Assembly: GCA_017509685.1 (NCBI GenBank)
Contig: JAFWPA010000020.1
Location: forward strand, 1 to 64,000
Direction of reading: 5' to 3'
DNA from: Bacteroidales bacterium
GTDB taxonomy: Bacteria; Bacteroidota; Bacteroidia; Bacteroidales; UBA932
Length of the DNA: 64,000 bases
Shown: in pieces, positions 51,940 through 61,452 of the stretch
Layout: each line of letters opens with the position of its first letter
Position numbering within the stretch: position 1 is the stretch's first letter
Position numbers and translations under genes: made by a program
Notes under the pieces: model-generated
Database searches by the model: none
What the model was told of the DNA's origin: nothing
Seen by the model: only the letters and a program-made list of their open reading frames with translations

Positions 51940-52980
51940 CTATGCCGAATATTCTTTGATGTGTTGCTCTTCGGAGAGGCGGCAGATGAGGAGTCTGTCT
52001 TTGGATTCGGCCACGATGTAGCCGTCCAGGCCTTCCACAACAACGGTCTTTTCACCGGCGGTATGCACGAAGCAGTCCCGGCAGTCGAAGAGGCGGACGT
52101 CGCCGCCTACGACGGCGTTGCCGTTTTCATCGGCCTTGAGATGGGTCTGGATGGAGCCCCAGCTTCCGAGGTCGCTCCAGGCCAGGTCTTCGGCGATTAC
52201 ATAAATATAAGGGGATTTCTCCATCACGGCGTAGTCGATGGAGATCTTTTCGCACTGGGGGAAGAGGCGGGCCAGTTCGGTGGCCTCGCGGTCCGTGAAG
52301 AAGGAGGGCGCCAGCTGATCCATGATACCGGCAATCTGGGGGGCATAGGCGCGCAGTTCCCGCACGATGGTGTTCACGTTCCACACGAAGATGCCGGCGT
52401 TCCAGAAGTAGTGGCCGTCCTGCATATAGCCGATGGCGGTGTCCAGGTCCGGTTTTTCCTTGAACTCCTGTACCTTGACCAACTGGCCCTGCAGGGCTTC
52501 CATGGCGTGGATGTAACCGTAGCCGGTTTCCGGACGGGTGGGGGCGATGCCTACCGTCACGATGGCGTCCCGTTCCTCGGTGAATTCCAGGGCCTTGCCA
52601 ATGACATCGGCAAACTCCTGCGTCTTGAGCACCAGGGCATCGGCGGGGGTGACTACAATATTGGCCTGCGGGTCCTTCTGCTGGATTTTCCAGGAGGCGT
52701 ACGCGATGCACGGGGCGGTGTTACGGCCTTCCGGTTCGCAGAGAATCTGGTCCTGCGGGATGGCCGGGAGTTGCTCCTTCACCAGGTTTGCATAACGGGC
52801 GCCGGTGACCACCCAGAAGTTTTCCGGTTTGCACACAGGGGCAAAGCGGTCTGTGGTTAACTGAATGAGGCTGCGGCCAACGCCCAGCACGTCAATGAAT
52901 TGTTTAGGGACGTCCGGTGTGGAAAGCGGCCAAAGCCTGCTGCCAATACCACCGGCCATAATAACTACGTGTGTACTCAT
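51940..52980 (-). CDS. manC: Mannose-1-phosphate guanylyltransferase
   Basis: 346 residues. The nucleotidyltransferase signature is VVIMAGGIGSRLWPLSTPDVPKQF (G-G-x-G-S-R-L-W-P-L near residue 10); EKPDLDTAI and YFWNAGIFVW also match. It makes GDP-mannose for glycans such as GDP-fucose-derived or capsule sugars. It is the short form without a C-terminal isomerase domain. Start 52980 is 6 nt from the -7 box; a longer frame to 53028 runs back through the promoter. Confidence 0.93.
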   Translation of the reverse strand: MSTHVVIMAGGIGSRLWPLSTPDVPKQFIDVLGVGRSLIQLTTDRFAPVCKPENFWVVTGARYANLVKEQLPAIPQDQILCEPEGRNTAPCIAYASWKIQQKDPQANIVVTPADALVLKTQEFADVIGKALEFTEERDAIVTVGIAPTRPETGYGYIHAMEALQGQLVKVQEFKEKPDLDTAIGYMQDGHYFWNAGIFVWNVNTIVRELRAYAPQIAGIMDQLAPSFFTDREATELARLFPQCEKISIDYAVMEKSPYIYVIAEDLAWSDLGSWGSIQTHLKADENGNAVVGGDVRLFDCRDCFVHTAGEKTVVVEGLDGYIVAESKDRLLICRLSEEQHIKEYSA

Positions 52981-52986
52981 AACACA

Positions 52987-52994
52987 CAAAGGTA
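52987..52994 (-). promoter_or_regulatory. -7 box of manC
   Basis: On the minus strand TACCTTTG ends 6 nt before the ATG, predicting a leaderless or nearly leaderless message. It faces the tRNA-Lys promoter. Confidence 0.5.
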
Positions 52995-53015
52995 GTAAAA
53001 AAATGCAATTTTTTA

Positions 53016-53045
53016 TTGGAGTTTCCAAAAAAGTTACTACCTTTG
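53016..53045 (+). promoter_or_regulatory. Promoter of the tRNA-Lys pair
   Basis: TTG at 53016-53018, 19-nt spacer, TACCTTTG at 53038-53045, ending 21 nt before the first tRNA. Confidence 0.72.
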
Positions 53046-53066
53046 CATTCCCGATTTGGGACGGAG

Positions 53067-53139
53067 GACTCGTTAGCTCAGTTGGTAGAGCACAACACTT
53101 TTAATGTTGGGGTCTCGGGTTCGAGCCCCGAACGGGTCA
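53067..53139 (+). tRNA. tRNA-Lys (anticodon TTT)
   Basis: 73 nt. Acceptor GACTCGT/ACGGGTC, D arm GCTC-GAGC, anticodon stem CAACA/TGTTG with loop CTTTTAA (TTT), T loop TTCGAGC. CCA not encoded. Confidence 0.95.
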
Positions 53140-53154
53140 CAAAGAAATACACCA

Positions 53155-53227
<73 letters not shown>

Positions 53228-53228
53228 C

Positions 53229-53259
53229 AAAAGGCTTCCGATTTTTTCGGGAGCCTTTT
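53229..53259 (+). terminator. Terminator of the tRNA-Lys pair
   Basis: AAAAGGCTTCCG (53229-53240) pairs with CGGGAGCCTTTT (53248-53259) over 12 bp; the T-rich arm end continues into TATTTTC. It also overlaps the stop codon of the convergent membrane-protein gene. Confidence 0.85.
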
Positions 53260-53791
53260 ATTTTCTCTTTCCTATGATGCGCTTGAGGATGGTGGGAATG
53301 AGCAGCTCGGGGGAGAAGGACATTTTTACGCGGGCAACCTGCTTGGCGATGCGGGCTTCCTGCTTATATTCCTGTACCTGGCTTTTCATGATGGCTATGT
53401 CCAGTTCTTTCCAGTTCTTGATGGGTTCGGTACCCTCGGTATCCTCGGTGCCGAACATATCCACGAAACCGGGTATGAAGCTGTTGCGGAAAAGATACTT
53501 GCGTACCAGCATCAGGATGATGAGGATAAGTAGCAGCGCGCCGGCTACGTAGAAAGCGGCCGTGGCATAACTGCCCAACTTCTCACCCAGGAACAGGATG
53601 AGACCCATGGAAAGGACCAGTACGAAGGCACTGCCCAGGATAAACAGGAGCAGGTAGCTGGTAACGGATGCAATGCCCTGTGACAACCCCTTGGCTGTCT
53701 GCAGTTTAAGCGTATTTAACTTGGCCTCTCCGTATGCCTTCACTTCCAGCCCCAGTTTTTCTACGGGAGCGGTTAGCTTATTCTTTTCCAT
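53258..53791 (-). CDS. Holin-like/DUF1469-type small membrane protein
   Basis: 177 residues from ATG 53791. An N-terminal amphipathic region (EKLGLEVKAYGEAKLNTLKL) precedes two membrane helices (YLLLFILGSAFVLVLSMGLI; YVAGALLLILIILMLVRKYL). The pattern fits the 'phage holin family' / DUF1469 proteins found in chromosomes beside YtxH-type proteins. The function is unknown. It overlaps the YtxH-like gene by 14 bp. Confidence 0.75.
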   Translation of the reverse strand: MEKNKLTAPVEKLGLEVKAYGEAKLNTLKLQTAKGLSQGIASVTSYLLLFILGSAFVLVLSMGLILFLGEKLGSYATAAFYVAGALLLILIILMLVRKYLFRNSFIPGFVDMFGTEDTEGTEPIKNWKELDIAIMKSQVQEYKQEARIAKQVARVKMSFSPELLIPTILKRIIGKRK

Positions 53792-53987
53792 CGGCTTTGG
53801 GCTCTTCAAAATCCTCTTCTTCTTCAAAATCCTCATCCTCTTCGTCCTCTTCTTCCGGTTCCGGGCCGCGAAGGACGGCGCGCAGTTTCTCACGGGTTTC
53901 CTCTCCCTTTCCGGGAGCGAACAGAAGACCCAGGGCGGCTCCGGCGGCGAGGCCGGTTACGAGTGCGAAAAAATGACTTGCTTTCAT
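53778..53987 (-). CDS. YtxH-like small protein
   Basis: 69 residues: one membrane helix with the glycine/alanine-rich family motif TGLAAGAALGLLFAPGKGEE and TREKLR, then an extremely acidic tail (Glu/Asp from about 43 to 62). YtxH proteins are linked to general stress in Bacillus; the role here is unknown. Confidence 0.85.
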   Translation of the reverse strand: MKASHFFALVTGLAAGAALGLLFAPGKGEETREKLRAVLRGPEPEEEDEEDEDFEEEEDFEEPKADGKE

Positions 53988-54017
53988 ATCGATATGTGTT
54001 TGTTGTTAAACTCTCTC

Positions 54018-55154
54018 TTATTGTTCGTGTTCGATGCCCGGCATCAGCATCCTTACCGGTTTTTTGTCATAGAAGAAGCGGCCGGCAATGACCCTGATCA
54101 CGGTGTAAGTGGGGATGGCCGCCAGCATGCCCAGGGCGCCGCCGATATGGCCGCCCATCAGGATGACGATGAATATCTCCAGCGGGGTTGCCTGGATACT
54201 GGAAGAGTAGATGACGGGCTGAAGGACAAAGTTGTCTATGAGCTGGGCAAACAGCATAATGGCCAGCACAATGAGGGCGAACACCCAGATATTCACGTCC
54301 AGTCCCACCCCGGCGCCGGTCTTGAGGACCACGCACAGGATCACGCCAAGACCCTCCCCGATGAGGGGACCCACGTACGGGATGATATTGAGAATACCGG
54401 CGATGATGCCGATACCTACGGCATATCCGAAGCCGATGCGTGCAATGAGCCACAGGCCCAGCGTATCAATGACGGCGATGCAGGCCATCTCCATCACCAG
54501 ACCCACGAAGTAACGGGACAGCAGGCGCTGGATGTCGTTGATGGCATGGGTGACGGATTCTTCCAGCCGGTCCGGTGTAAGGGCCTTGACAATCTTGCTG
54601 AACAGCTGATCGTCCTTGATGAAGAAGAAGGAGATGAAGCTCACCGAAAAGATTCCGATACCCAGACTGGTGATGGCCGATGCCACCGAGCCCACGATGG
54701 TGCTGAAGTCGATATTGCCCATGAGCCTGTTCAGGTAGGAAGTAAGGCGGCTGAAGGCGTCGAAATCCTGGGGACAGCCGGGAATGATGCCGATAACCCA
54801 CGCATTGACGTTTTCTACGAGACTGTCCTTGGGCATTTTCATGCCGCTGAACAGGGATGCATCCTTGAGAATTCCCTTCACGAAGGGGAAGAACTGGGTG
54901 AACAGCAGCAGGATGGCGCCCAGGATGATGACGATGGACAGGATGGCCAGCACCCACTTGGGGGCCGATTTCCCCTTGATGTGGATTTTCCCGAGAAGGC
55001 CCACAAGAGGCTGTCCCAGAAGGGACACCACCACGGCCAGGAGGATGTACAGGATAACCTCGCGGAAATACCAGCAGGTCACACCCACGATGGTCAGTAC
55101 ACCCAGGCCGATTAAATATGTGGCTAGACGCTCGGTGGCGGTATTCTTTTCCAT
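54018..55154 (-). CDS. AI-2E-family (TqsA/PerM-like) permease
   Basis: 378 residues from ATG 55154. About seven to eight membrane helices with the family's gap between the first group and the last: ILYILLAVVVSLLGQPLVGL, then GILNIIPYVGPLIGEGLGVI (the conserved PYxGP motif). Members export AI-2 or move Na+; the substrate cannot be read. A minus-strand TAATTTTG box is at 55178-55185, about 24 nt upstream. With the two small membrane genes it forms an envelope group. Confidence 0.88.
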   Translation of the reverse strand: MEKNTATERLATYLIGLGVLTIVGVTCWYFREVILYILLAVVVSLLGQPLVGLLGKIHIKGKSAPKWVLAILSIVIILGAILLLFTQFFPFVKGILKDASLFSGMKMPKDSLVENVNAWVIGIIPGCPQDFDAFSRLTSYLNRLMGNIDFSTIVGSVASAITSLGIGIFSVSFISFFFIKDDQLFSKIVKALTPDRLEESVTHAINDIQRLLSRYFVGLVMEMACIAVIDTLGLWLIARIGFGYAVGIGIIAGILNIIPYVGPLIGEGLGVILCVVLKTGAGVGLDVNIWVFALIVLAIMLFAQLIDNFVLQPVIYSSSIQATPLEIFIVILMGGHIGGALGMLAAIPTYTVIRVIAGRFFYDKKPVRMLMPGIEHEQ

Positions 55155-55309
55155 ATTTATGTGCTGGTTAGTATCTGCAAAATTAATAAAAAATATTATC
55201 TTAGCAACATGAAAACCAGAACCCTTTCCCAAGGAAACGCCCAGTACCCAGCGTCATTGAAAAATTTTTTATATATTTGTCTATCTAACATCTAAAACCT
55301 AATTAATCC

Positions 55310-55849
55310 ATGGAAAAATCTAGCAAAATCTGGTTGGGCATTTCGGGTGTTCTCCTGGTAGCCCTTGGCATTATGTGCATCTGCGAACCCGCAGCCACCC
55401 TGTTTGCCACTGCATGGACCATTGGCTGCTTTACGCTGATGGCCGGTATCTTCAAGCTCATCTTCACCTTCAAGACCCAGAAGTTCCTCCCCAACAGCGC
55501 CAGCCGCGTGCTCAGCGCCATCTTCGAGATTATCATCGGTATCATCTTCCTGTGCAACAATCTCTTCGTGGCCGCCACCCTGCCCGTCATTTTTGTGATC
55601 TGGGTCCTGGTGGAAAGCATCTTCGTAGCCATCCACAGCTTTGACTACAAGAAGTTTGGCTTCCCTTACTGGTGGGCTCTCCTTCTCTTCGGCATCGTGG
55701 GCGTAGTGCTGGGCATTCTGGGCCTCCGCAATCCGGACGTTTCCGCCGTTACCCTCTCCACCCTCATCGGCACCGCCATCCTGCTCATCGGCGCAGGTTA
55801 CCTGGTTGCCCTGTTCGGTATCAACCGCTTCGAGAAAAGTTTACAGTAA
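55310..55849 (+). CDS. DUF308/HdeD-like membrane protein
   Basis: 179 residues with six membrane helices in three pairs (IWLGISGVLLVALGIMCICE, TIGCFTLMAGIFKLIFTF and so on). HdeD of E. coli is linked to acid resistance; that role should not be assumed. TATATTTG at 55272-55279 is a likely -7 box, with a 30-nt leader. Confidence 0.85.
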   Translation: MEKSSKIWLGISGVLLVALGIMCICEPAATLFATAWTIGCFTLMAGIFKLIFTFKTQKFLPNSASRVLSAIFEIIIGIIFLCNNLFVAATLPVIFVIWVLVESIFVAIHSFDYKKFGFPYWWALLLFGIVGVVLGILGLRNPDVSAVTLSTLIGTAILLIGAGYLVALFGINRFEKSLQ

Positions 55850-55872
55850 CGGAAATCCATAACCTGTATCCT

Positions 55873-55904
55873 AAGCCTGTTTGCTTTGCAAACGGGCTTT
55901 TTTC
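55873..55904 (+). terminator. Rho-independent terminator after the DUF308 gene
   Basis: AAGCCTGTTTGC (55873-55884) and GCAAACGGGCTT (55888-55899) form a 12-bp stem with a 3-nt loop, followed by a T-tract. Confidence 0.9.
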
Positions 55905-55935
55905 TTGTTTTCTCCGCTTCTTTTCCTTACATTTG
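55905..55935 (+). promoter_or_regulatory. Promoter of the TonB-receptor/metalloprotease operon
   Basis: TTG at 55905-55907, 20-nt spacer, TACATTTG at 55928-55935. The ATG follows 6 nt later, so the operon mRNA should have almost no leader. I see no Fur-like or other operator. Confidence 0.7.
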
Positions 55936-55941
55936 TCATCT

Positions 55942-58689
55942 ATGACAAAACAAATTTTCTTGGTCCTGGCCGTGCTCTTGTCTCTCTTAACCGGACAAGC
56001 GGCATCTGCCCAGTCCAGGGGAAAGTCCGTAACCCTTAAGGTTACAGTGCTTTCCCAGACGGACGGGCAGCCGGTGGCGGGGGCATCGGCCCTGCTCACG
56101 GACTATGGCATCTACGATATATCGGATGCCGACGGCCGCCTTACCCTGGCAAAGGTCCCTGCGGGGAAAGCCACCCTGCAAATCCAGATGCTGGGCTATG
56201 AGGATTTCGAAAAACAGTTCGTTTTCCAAAAAGACAGCACGTTCACCGTCCGCATCAGCGAGTCCACCCTGGCGCTGGAGGAGGTGGTGGTGACGGCCAA
56301 GCCCAGCTCGACCGGGGCTTCTACGGCTTCCACCATCGGCCGTATGGCCATCGACCACCTGCAGGCCACCAGCCTCAAGGACATCATGCAGCTGCTTCCC
56401 GGCCAGCTGATGACGTCGTCGGACATGACCTCGGAGGAAAAGCTCACCATCCGCACCCTGAACCAGAGTACGGCCAACAACGCCTTCGGTACATCCATCA
56501 TGATGGACGGCGTGCCTATGAGCGACAACACTTCGCTGTCGGACAAAGTGGGCGGCACCAGCGGCGGTACGGGCGTGGACCTGCGCCAGATCAGCGCGGA
56601 CAACATCGAGTCCGTGGAAGTGATCCGCGGTATCCCCTCGGCCGAATACGGAGACCTCACCTCCGGCGCCGTGGTAGTGAACACCAAGGCCGGCTATACC
56701 CCCTGGGAAGTGCGCGCCAAAGTGAACCCCACCACCCTCAACGCCTCCTTCGGCAAGGGCTGGAGATTCAGTGAGAAAGCCGGCAGCCTGAACGTGAACG
56801 CCGACTATGCCCGCGCCTCCGGAGACCCCCGCGTGAAGAACCGTTCCTTCGACCGTATCAGCGGCGGCATCACGTATTCCAATACCATCGGCCGCATCTG
56901 GTCCACCACCACCAAGGTGAACGTGAGCGGCATCATCGACCTGCGCACCGTGGACCCGGACCTGCTGGTGGAAGGCACCGAGACCTCCCAGAAGCAGACG
57001 TCCGTGCGTTTCACGCACAAGGGCCGTATCACCTTCAACAAGAAATTCTCCCGCTCGCTCAATTATGCCATCGGCCTCAGTTATGCCAATAACGACTCCC
57101 GTACGTCCAGCATCGTGTCGGCCGGCGGCGGCATGCCGGTGATTACCTCCCTCACGGACGGTTATTACCAGGTGCCCTACATCACGGATTCCTACCGGGC
57201 CGGCGGCGGAACCGTCTCCAACCCCTTCAGCTTCTACGCCAAGGTGGGCAATGTGTTCAACCTGAACGCAGGCCCCGTGAACCAGCGGTTCAATATGGGC
57301 GCAGAATACCGCCTGGAGAGCAACAAGGCCCGCGGCTTCTACAATGACGACTCCTTCATGCCCCTGCGCCCCAACAGCAACGGCCGTCCGCGTCCGTACT
57401 TCGACATCCCGGCGCTGAATCAGGTATCGGCCTATCTGGAAGACAACCTCACCTGGAACATCACCAAGGTCATCGAGTTCAAGCTGCAGGCGGGTGTGCG
57501 TATGGATATGCTGCAGCCGGGCCTGCCGGAGCAGGTGTACAGCATCTCGCCCCGTTTCAACGCTTCCCTCAAGCTCACTCCCTGGCTCACCATCCGCGGC
57601 GGCTGGGGCCAGAGCAACAAGACCCCCGGCCTGGCGCACCTGTATCCCGAACCCAAGTACACGGACCGTGAGGCCGCGTCCTACCTGCCGGCCGATGCAA
57701 GCAAACAGCTGGTGATGTACCATACGCGCGTGACGGAAGTGGAGCGCAACAACTCCCTCAAGAACGCCACCAACAGCAAGTCCGAGATTGGCTTCGACCT
57801 CAACTTCTCCAACGGAATGAGCGCTTCGGTGGTGGCCTACCGGGACTATATGGACAACGGTTTTGGCAACTACACGGAATACAGCCTGTACACCGCCAAT
57901 TACTACACCGCCACGCAGGGTATCCTGCTGGACGCCAACGGCAAGCCCTACATCGACTGGCAGCATCCCGCCCGCGTGGATACCGTATGGACCACCAACG
58001 GCCGCATCGGCAACACCCAGGCCAGCCTGGACCGCGGTATCGAGTTCGACGTGAACCTGGGTCAGATCAAGCCTATTCGCACCAGCGTCATCGTGAGCGG
58101 CGCCTATATGGAAACCCAGACCTGGACCACCGGTCCCAACTATTCCAGCCCCAGCGGCATCCCGGCCACGTCCGTCTACGCCCAGGGCGGCGCCAACACG
58201 CCTCCGTTTAAACTGCTGTACCCCAGCGGCCAGTCCAAGGACATCAACCGCCGCTTCAGCATGAACCTGCGTCTGGTGTGCAACATCCCCCGTATGAAGA
58301 TGGTGATTTCCCTGGCCAACCAGGTCATCTTCTACCAGTACAAGCATACCACCAACCTCAAGAGCGACCCCATCGCCTGGATAGACACGGACCTTTCCTA
58401 TCACGAGATTACCCAGGACATGCTGGACGACGCTTCCTACATGATCAAGGGCGTTTTCCTGGCGGCCCAGCGCAAGAATCCGGCCGACAGCAGCCCCGTG
58501 ACCCAGCCGCCCATCTGGCTCATGAACATGCGCCTCACCAAGGACGTTTCCAAGAACTTCGGTTTCTCGTTCTTCGTGAACAACGCCTTCTTCTACATGC
58601 CTTATCAGGCCAGTTCCTATTCCGGCACGCTCACGGAGCGCAACACCGGCACCTTCTCCTTCGGCGTAGAAATGTATGTAAAGATTTAG
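55942..58689 (+). CDS. TonB-dependent receptor with carboxypeptidase-regulatory-like domain
   Basis: 915 residues from ATG 55942 (the open frame continues far upstream but crosses a terminator and promoter). Signal peptide to about 24, CarboxypepD_reg-like domain (KVTVLSQTDGQPVAGASALL, 30-115), plug (IMMDGVPMSDN; VEVIRGIPSAEYGDLTSGAV) and a large barrel ending FSFGVEMYVKI. There is no partner SusD; instead DUF4876 and DUF6850 genes follow. It probably imports a peptide- or metal-type substrate released by the operon's protease. Confidence 0.9.
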   Translation: MTKQIFLVLAVLLSLLTGQAASAQSRGKSVTLKVTVLSQTDGQPVAGASALLTDYGIYDISDADGRLTLAKVPAGKATLQIQMLGYEDFEKQFVFQKDSTFTVRISESTLALEEVVVTAKPSSTGASTASTIGRMAIDHLQATSLKDIMQLLPGQLMTSSDMTSEEKLTIRTLNQSTANNAFGTSIMMDGVPMSDNTSLSDKVGGTSGGTGVDLRQISADNIESVEVIRGIPSAEYGDLTSGAVVVNTKAGYTPWEVRAKVNPTTLNASFGKGWRFSEKAGSLNVNADYARASGDPRVKNRSFDRISGGITYSNTIGRIWSTTTKVNVSGIIDLRTVDPDLLVEGTETSQKQTSVRFTHKGRITFNKKFSRSLNYAIGLSYANNDSRTSSIVSAGGGMPVITSLTDGYYQVPYITDSYRAGGGTVSNPFSFYAKVGNVFNLNAGPVNQRFNMGAEYRLESNKARGFYNDDSFMPLRPNSNGRPRPYFDIPALNQVSAYLEDNLTWNITKVIEFKLQAGVRMDMLQPGLPEQVYSISPRFNASLKLTPWLTIRGGWGQSNKTPGLAHLYPEPKYTDREAASYLPADASKQLVMYHTRVTEVERNNSLKNATNSKSEIGFDLNFSNGMSASVVAYRDYMDNGFGNYTEYSLYTANYYTATQGILLDANGKPYIDWQHPARVDTVWTTNGRIGNTQASLDRGIEFDVNLGQIKPIRTSVIVSGAYMETQTWTTGPNYSSPSGIPATSVYAQGGANTPPFKLLYPSGQSKDINRRFSMNLRLVCNIPRMKMVISLANQVIFYQYKHTTNLKSDPIAWIDTDLSYHEITQDMLDDASYMIKGVFLAAQRKNPADSSPVTQPPIWLMNMRLTKDVSKNFGFSFFVNNAFFYMPYQASSYSGTLTERNTGTFSFGVEMYVKI

Positions 58690-58693
58690 GAGT

Positions 58694-59902
58694 ATGACAA
58701 GACGCACCATCATATATATAATAGGACTGGTCCTTCTGGGTGCCTGTCAGCGCACGGCGCCCAAGGGAACGGATCCCTTCCTCCTGGAATTCGTAATGCC
58801 GGAGGAATTCGGCGGCAGCGTGTACTACGCTTCCCAGCGGGTATACCTGAACGGCAGCGTGGACTACGAGTATCTCACCGACGTAATGGGTATGGTGAAC
58901 GTGGAATCCGTGGTTCCCGGCATCTACGACATCATCACCGGCATGGAGCTTTCCGGCGCCCAGTACAAGGCGCTGGTGGGCGGGGACGTGTCCGTCGAGG
59001 ACAACGCCCGCGTGAACGTGGGGGTGTCCCTGATGAACCAGCGCATCTTTGAGGCGCAGAACCTGCGCATCCAGCTTTCATCGGCCGTCCTGAAGGACCT
59101 GCTCATTTCCAAGATCTACTATTCCGGCACCAAGGACAACATGGACCGCAACTACGTAACGGACGCCTATATCGAGATTTTCAACAACTCCGACGAAGTG
59201 GCCTACGTGGACGGCAAGTACCTGGGGCTGGCCGAAAGCGTTTCCCCGGCGGCCTATCCCGCTAAGGAGAATCCGGACTCCATCTATCTGCGCCAGTTAT
59301 GCCGGTTCCCCGGCAGCGGGACGGATTATCCCGTGGAACCCGGACACAGCATCCTGGTCGCCGCCAAGAGCGCCCGCAACCATACGGAGAGCGCCGCCAC
59401 TTCCGTAGACCTTTCCCAGGCCGATTTTGAAGTGAAGACCATGGACGGCTCCGGCAACCCGGACGTCCCGATGTTGCCCATTATCTCCAATTCCACCACC
59501 ATCCAGACTCTGAACCTGCTCAGCGGCGGCCCCAACGCCGTGGTGCTCTTCGAGACCGATGAGGACGTGCTGTCCTGGCCGGAAGTGTACCAGCGGGGCA
59601 AGACCTCCGGCGAACGTTTCCGCCGGATGCACAAAAAGTGGGTGACCGACGGCGTGGAATGCCTCAAGAAGCCTGCTCAGACAGACCCCGACGTAGCCAC
59701 CAAGCGCCTGCAGTCCAGCATCGACGCCGGTTACGCCGTGATTTCATCCGTGAACGGGTACAACCACGAATCCGTGGAACGGAAGGTTTCCCGGGAGGCC
59801 AATGGCCGCTACTATCTCACCGACACCAATAACAGCAGCGCGGACTTCGTGACCTGTACGGATCCCACTCCGCACAAATATGACAAGGAGGGCCTGCTAT
59901 GA
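58694..59902 (+). CDS. DUF4876 lipoprotein
   Basis: 402 residues with a lipoprotein signal (IIYIIGLVLLGACQ). The body is beta-rich and matches what I know as DUF4876: DLLISKIYYSGTKDN, DAYIEIFNNSDEVAYVDGKY (lamin-tail-like) and PGHSILVAAKSARNHTE. It probably sits on the cell surface or the inner face of the outer membrane as partner of the receptor. Starts 4 nt after the receptor gene and overlaps the next by 4 bp. Confidence 0.78.
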   Translation: MTRRTIIYIIGLVLLGACQRTAPKGTDPFLLEFVMPEEFGGSVYYASQRVYLNGSVDYEYLTDVMGMVNVESVVPGIYDIITGMELSGAQYKALVGGDVSVEDNARVNVGVSLMNQRIFEAQNLRIQLSSAVLKDLLISKIYYSGTKDNMDRNYVTDAYIEIFNNSDEVAYVDGKYLGLAESVSPAAYPAKENPDSIYLRQLCRFPGSGTDYPVEPGHSILVAAKSARNHTESAATSVDLSQADFEVKTMDGSGNPDVPMLPIISNSTTIQTLNLLSGGPNAVVLFETDEDVLSWPEVYQRGKTSGERFRRMHKKWVTDGVECLKKPAQTDPDVATKRLQSSIDAGYAVISSVNGYNHESVERKVSREANGRYYLTDTNNSSADFVTCTDPTPHKYDKEGLL

Positions 59903-61452
59903 GAAAGATGACCATCCTGGCCACGGGCCTTCTCCTGTCCCTGTCCCTGCACGCGCAGCGTCCCGCCGACACGCATCGGCAGGAACTGGAGGTGCTGCAG
60001 CAAAACTATTCCCTCACCAACAACGCGGCCGGTATGGGCCTGGCCCAGCCGTCGGCCGGCAGCAAGACCCAGATTACGCTCTTTGACCAGATGGGGGACT
60101 ACCACCTGGCGCAGCAGGGCGACACAGACCTGGGCTTCCGGTTCAGCACCCTGCGCTACGACACCTTCAACGACAAGCTGTTCATGCGCGGCTCCTTCTA
60201 CTACAGCCTGGACCGCGAAAAGAACCGGGCCTGGTCCGATGTGATGGATCCCTGGTTTTCCATCCCTTACATCTACGGCAGTTCCATCGCCAAGGAATAC
60301 GACAGCCATGACTGCGGCCTGTCCTTCGACCTGTACACCGCGCCCCTGGGCGGCTGGATTTCCGTAGGCGTGCGCACCAACTATCGCGTGGCCGACATTT
60401 CCGGCAAGCGGGACCCCCGTCCCCGTACTGGTTTCCTGGACTACCAGGTGGTTCCGTCGGTGCTGGTGACGCTGGGGCGCCACCATATCGGCCTGGACGC
60501 CGGCTACGGCTATTCCAAGGAAAAGCTCTCCGGCCTCACCACCATCCAGTCCTACCCCAACCTCTATTATTACAAGATGACGGGCCTGGACCACATAGAC
60601 GGTGCCATATCGGCCTACAGCGGTTTCAAGCGCCAGTTCTACGGCAGCCGCTTCCTGGGAGACCTGCAGTACAGCTATGCGGGCGGGCCCTGGAACGTGC
60701 TGGCGTCGGGCGGCGTGGAATACAAGCAGCTGGCCGCCTACGGTGACAAGCAGCAGACGGTGGGCACCTTCGATTACTGGGAGTACAAGGGACTGGTCAG
60801 CGCCACGTATGCGACGGGCCGCCTGCTCCACAGCCTGCGCGTGGAAGGCCGTATCAAGGACGCCGGAGCCAGCGAATACCTGCAGGAACTGGTGGCCGAA
60901 AAGGACCCCGACACGGGTGTCACCACCGAAACCTGGCAAACCCTGTACGTCTACAAAGACCGCTATATGCTCAAGACCACCAGCGTGGAGGCGGCCTACA
61001 AACTCTATGGCGGCTGTGCCGGAAACGACTACCGCTGGAGCGTAGGGGCGGGTGCCGTCCTGGATGGTTTTGTGAAGACCTATTACCTGCCTTATTCGGG
61101 CTTCCAGTCCGACGCCCTTACGGTGCGTCTGGAAGGCTCCTTCCGCCTGTTCCAGGTGAAGGGCCACAAGGTGGACCTGAGTGCGCAGGGCGCGTTCCGC
61201 AAGTCCCTGTTCACGGCCCTGTCCGTGTACGAGGAGAACGAATACGTGACGGAAGTCCTGCGCCCGGACCGTGAATACTACGCCAAGGACGCCATCCGCT
61301 TCAGCGGCAGCCTGCTGTGGGAATTCCCGCTGAACCTGGGCAAGGCCGGATTGGCCAGCGGCTACGTGCGGCTGGACGGTGGTATTTGCAGGGCCCTGCC
61401 GCAGGGCAGCCTGGCCCGCGTGGAACTGAGTGTGGGACTGTTTACCTTCTGA
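59899..61452 (+). CDS. DUF6850-type outer-membrane beta-barrel protein
   Basis: 517 residues with a signal peptide ending LSLSLHAQ. Alternating aromatic strands throughout (FRFSTLRYDTFNDKLFMRGS, YSLDREKNRAWSDVMDPWF) and a terminal LSVGLFTF aromatic end indicate an outer-membrane barrel. It matches the DUF6850 family in type and context. The role in the locus is unknown; it could be a second channel or a secretion aid for the lipoproteins. Confidence 0.75.
   Translation: MRKMTILATGLLLSLSLHAQRPADTHRQELEVLQQNYSLTNNAAGMGLAQPSAGSKTQITLFDQMGDYHLAQQGDTDLGFRFSTLRYDTFNDKLFMRGSFYYSLDREKNRAWSDVMDPWFSIPYIYGSSIAKEYDSHDCGLSFDLYTAPLGGWISVGVRTNYRVADISGKRDPRPRTGFLDYQVVPSVLVTLGRHHIGLDAGYGYSKEKLSGLTTIQSYPNLYYYKMTGLDHIDGAISAYSGFKRQFYGSRFLGDLQYSYAGGPWNVLASGGVEYKQLAAYGDKQQTVGTFDYWEYKGLVSATYATGRLLHSLRVEGRIKDAGASEYLQELVAEKDPDTGVTTETWQTLYVYKDRYMLKTTSVEAAYKLYGGCAGNDYRWSVGAGAVLDGFVKTYYLPYSGFQSDALTVRLEGSFRLFQVKGHKVDLSAQGAFRKSLFTALSVYEENEYVTEVLRPDREYYAKDAIRFSGSLLWEFPLNLGKAGLASGYVRLDGGICRALPQGSLARVELSVGLFTF

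Noticed and set aside
53258..53987. Prophage remnant suggested by the holin-like gene
   Set aside because: No other phage gene is near; the holin-like/YtxH pair is a common chromosomal envelope arrangement.
55672..55941. Upstream in-frame extension of the TonB receptor
   Set aside because: It runs through the DUF308 gene, a strong terminator and the receptor promoter; the ATG at 55942 starts a proper signal peptide.
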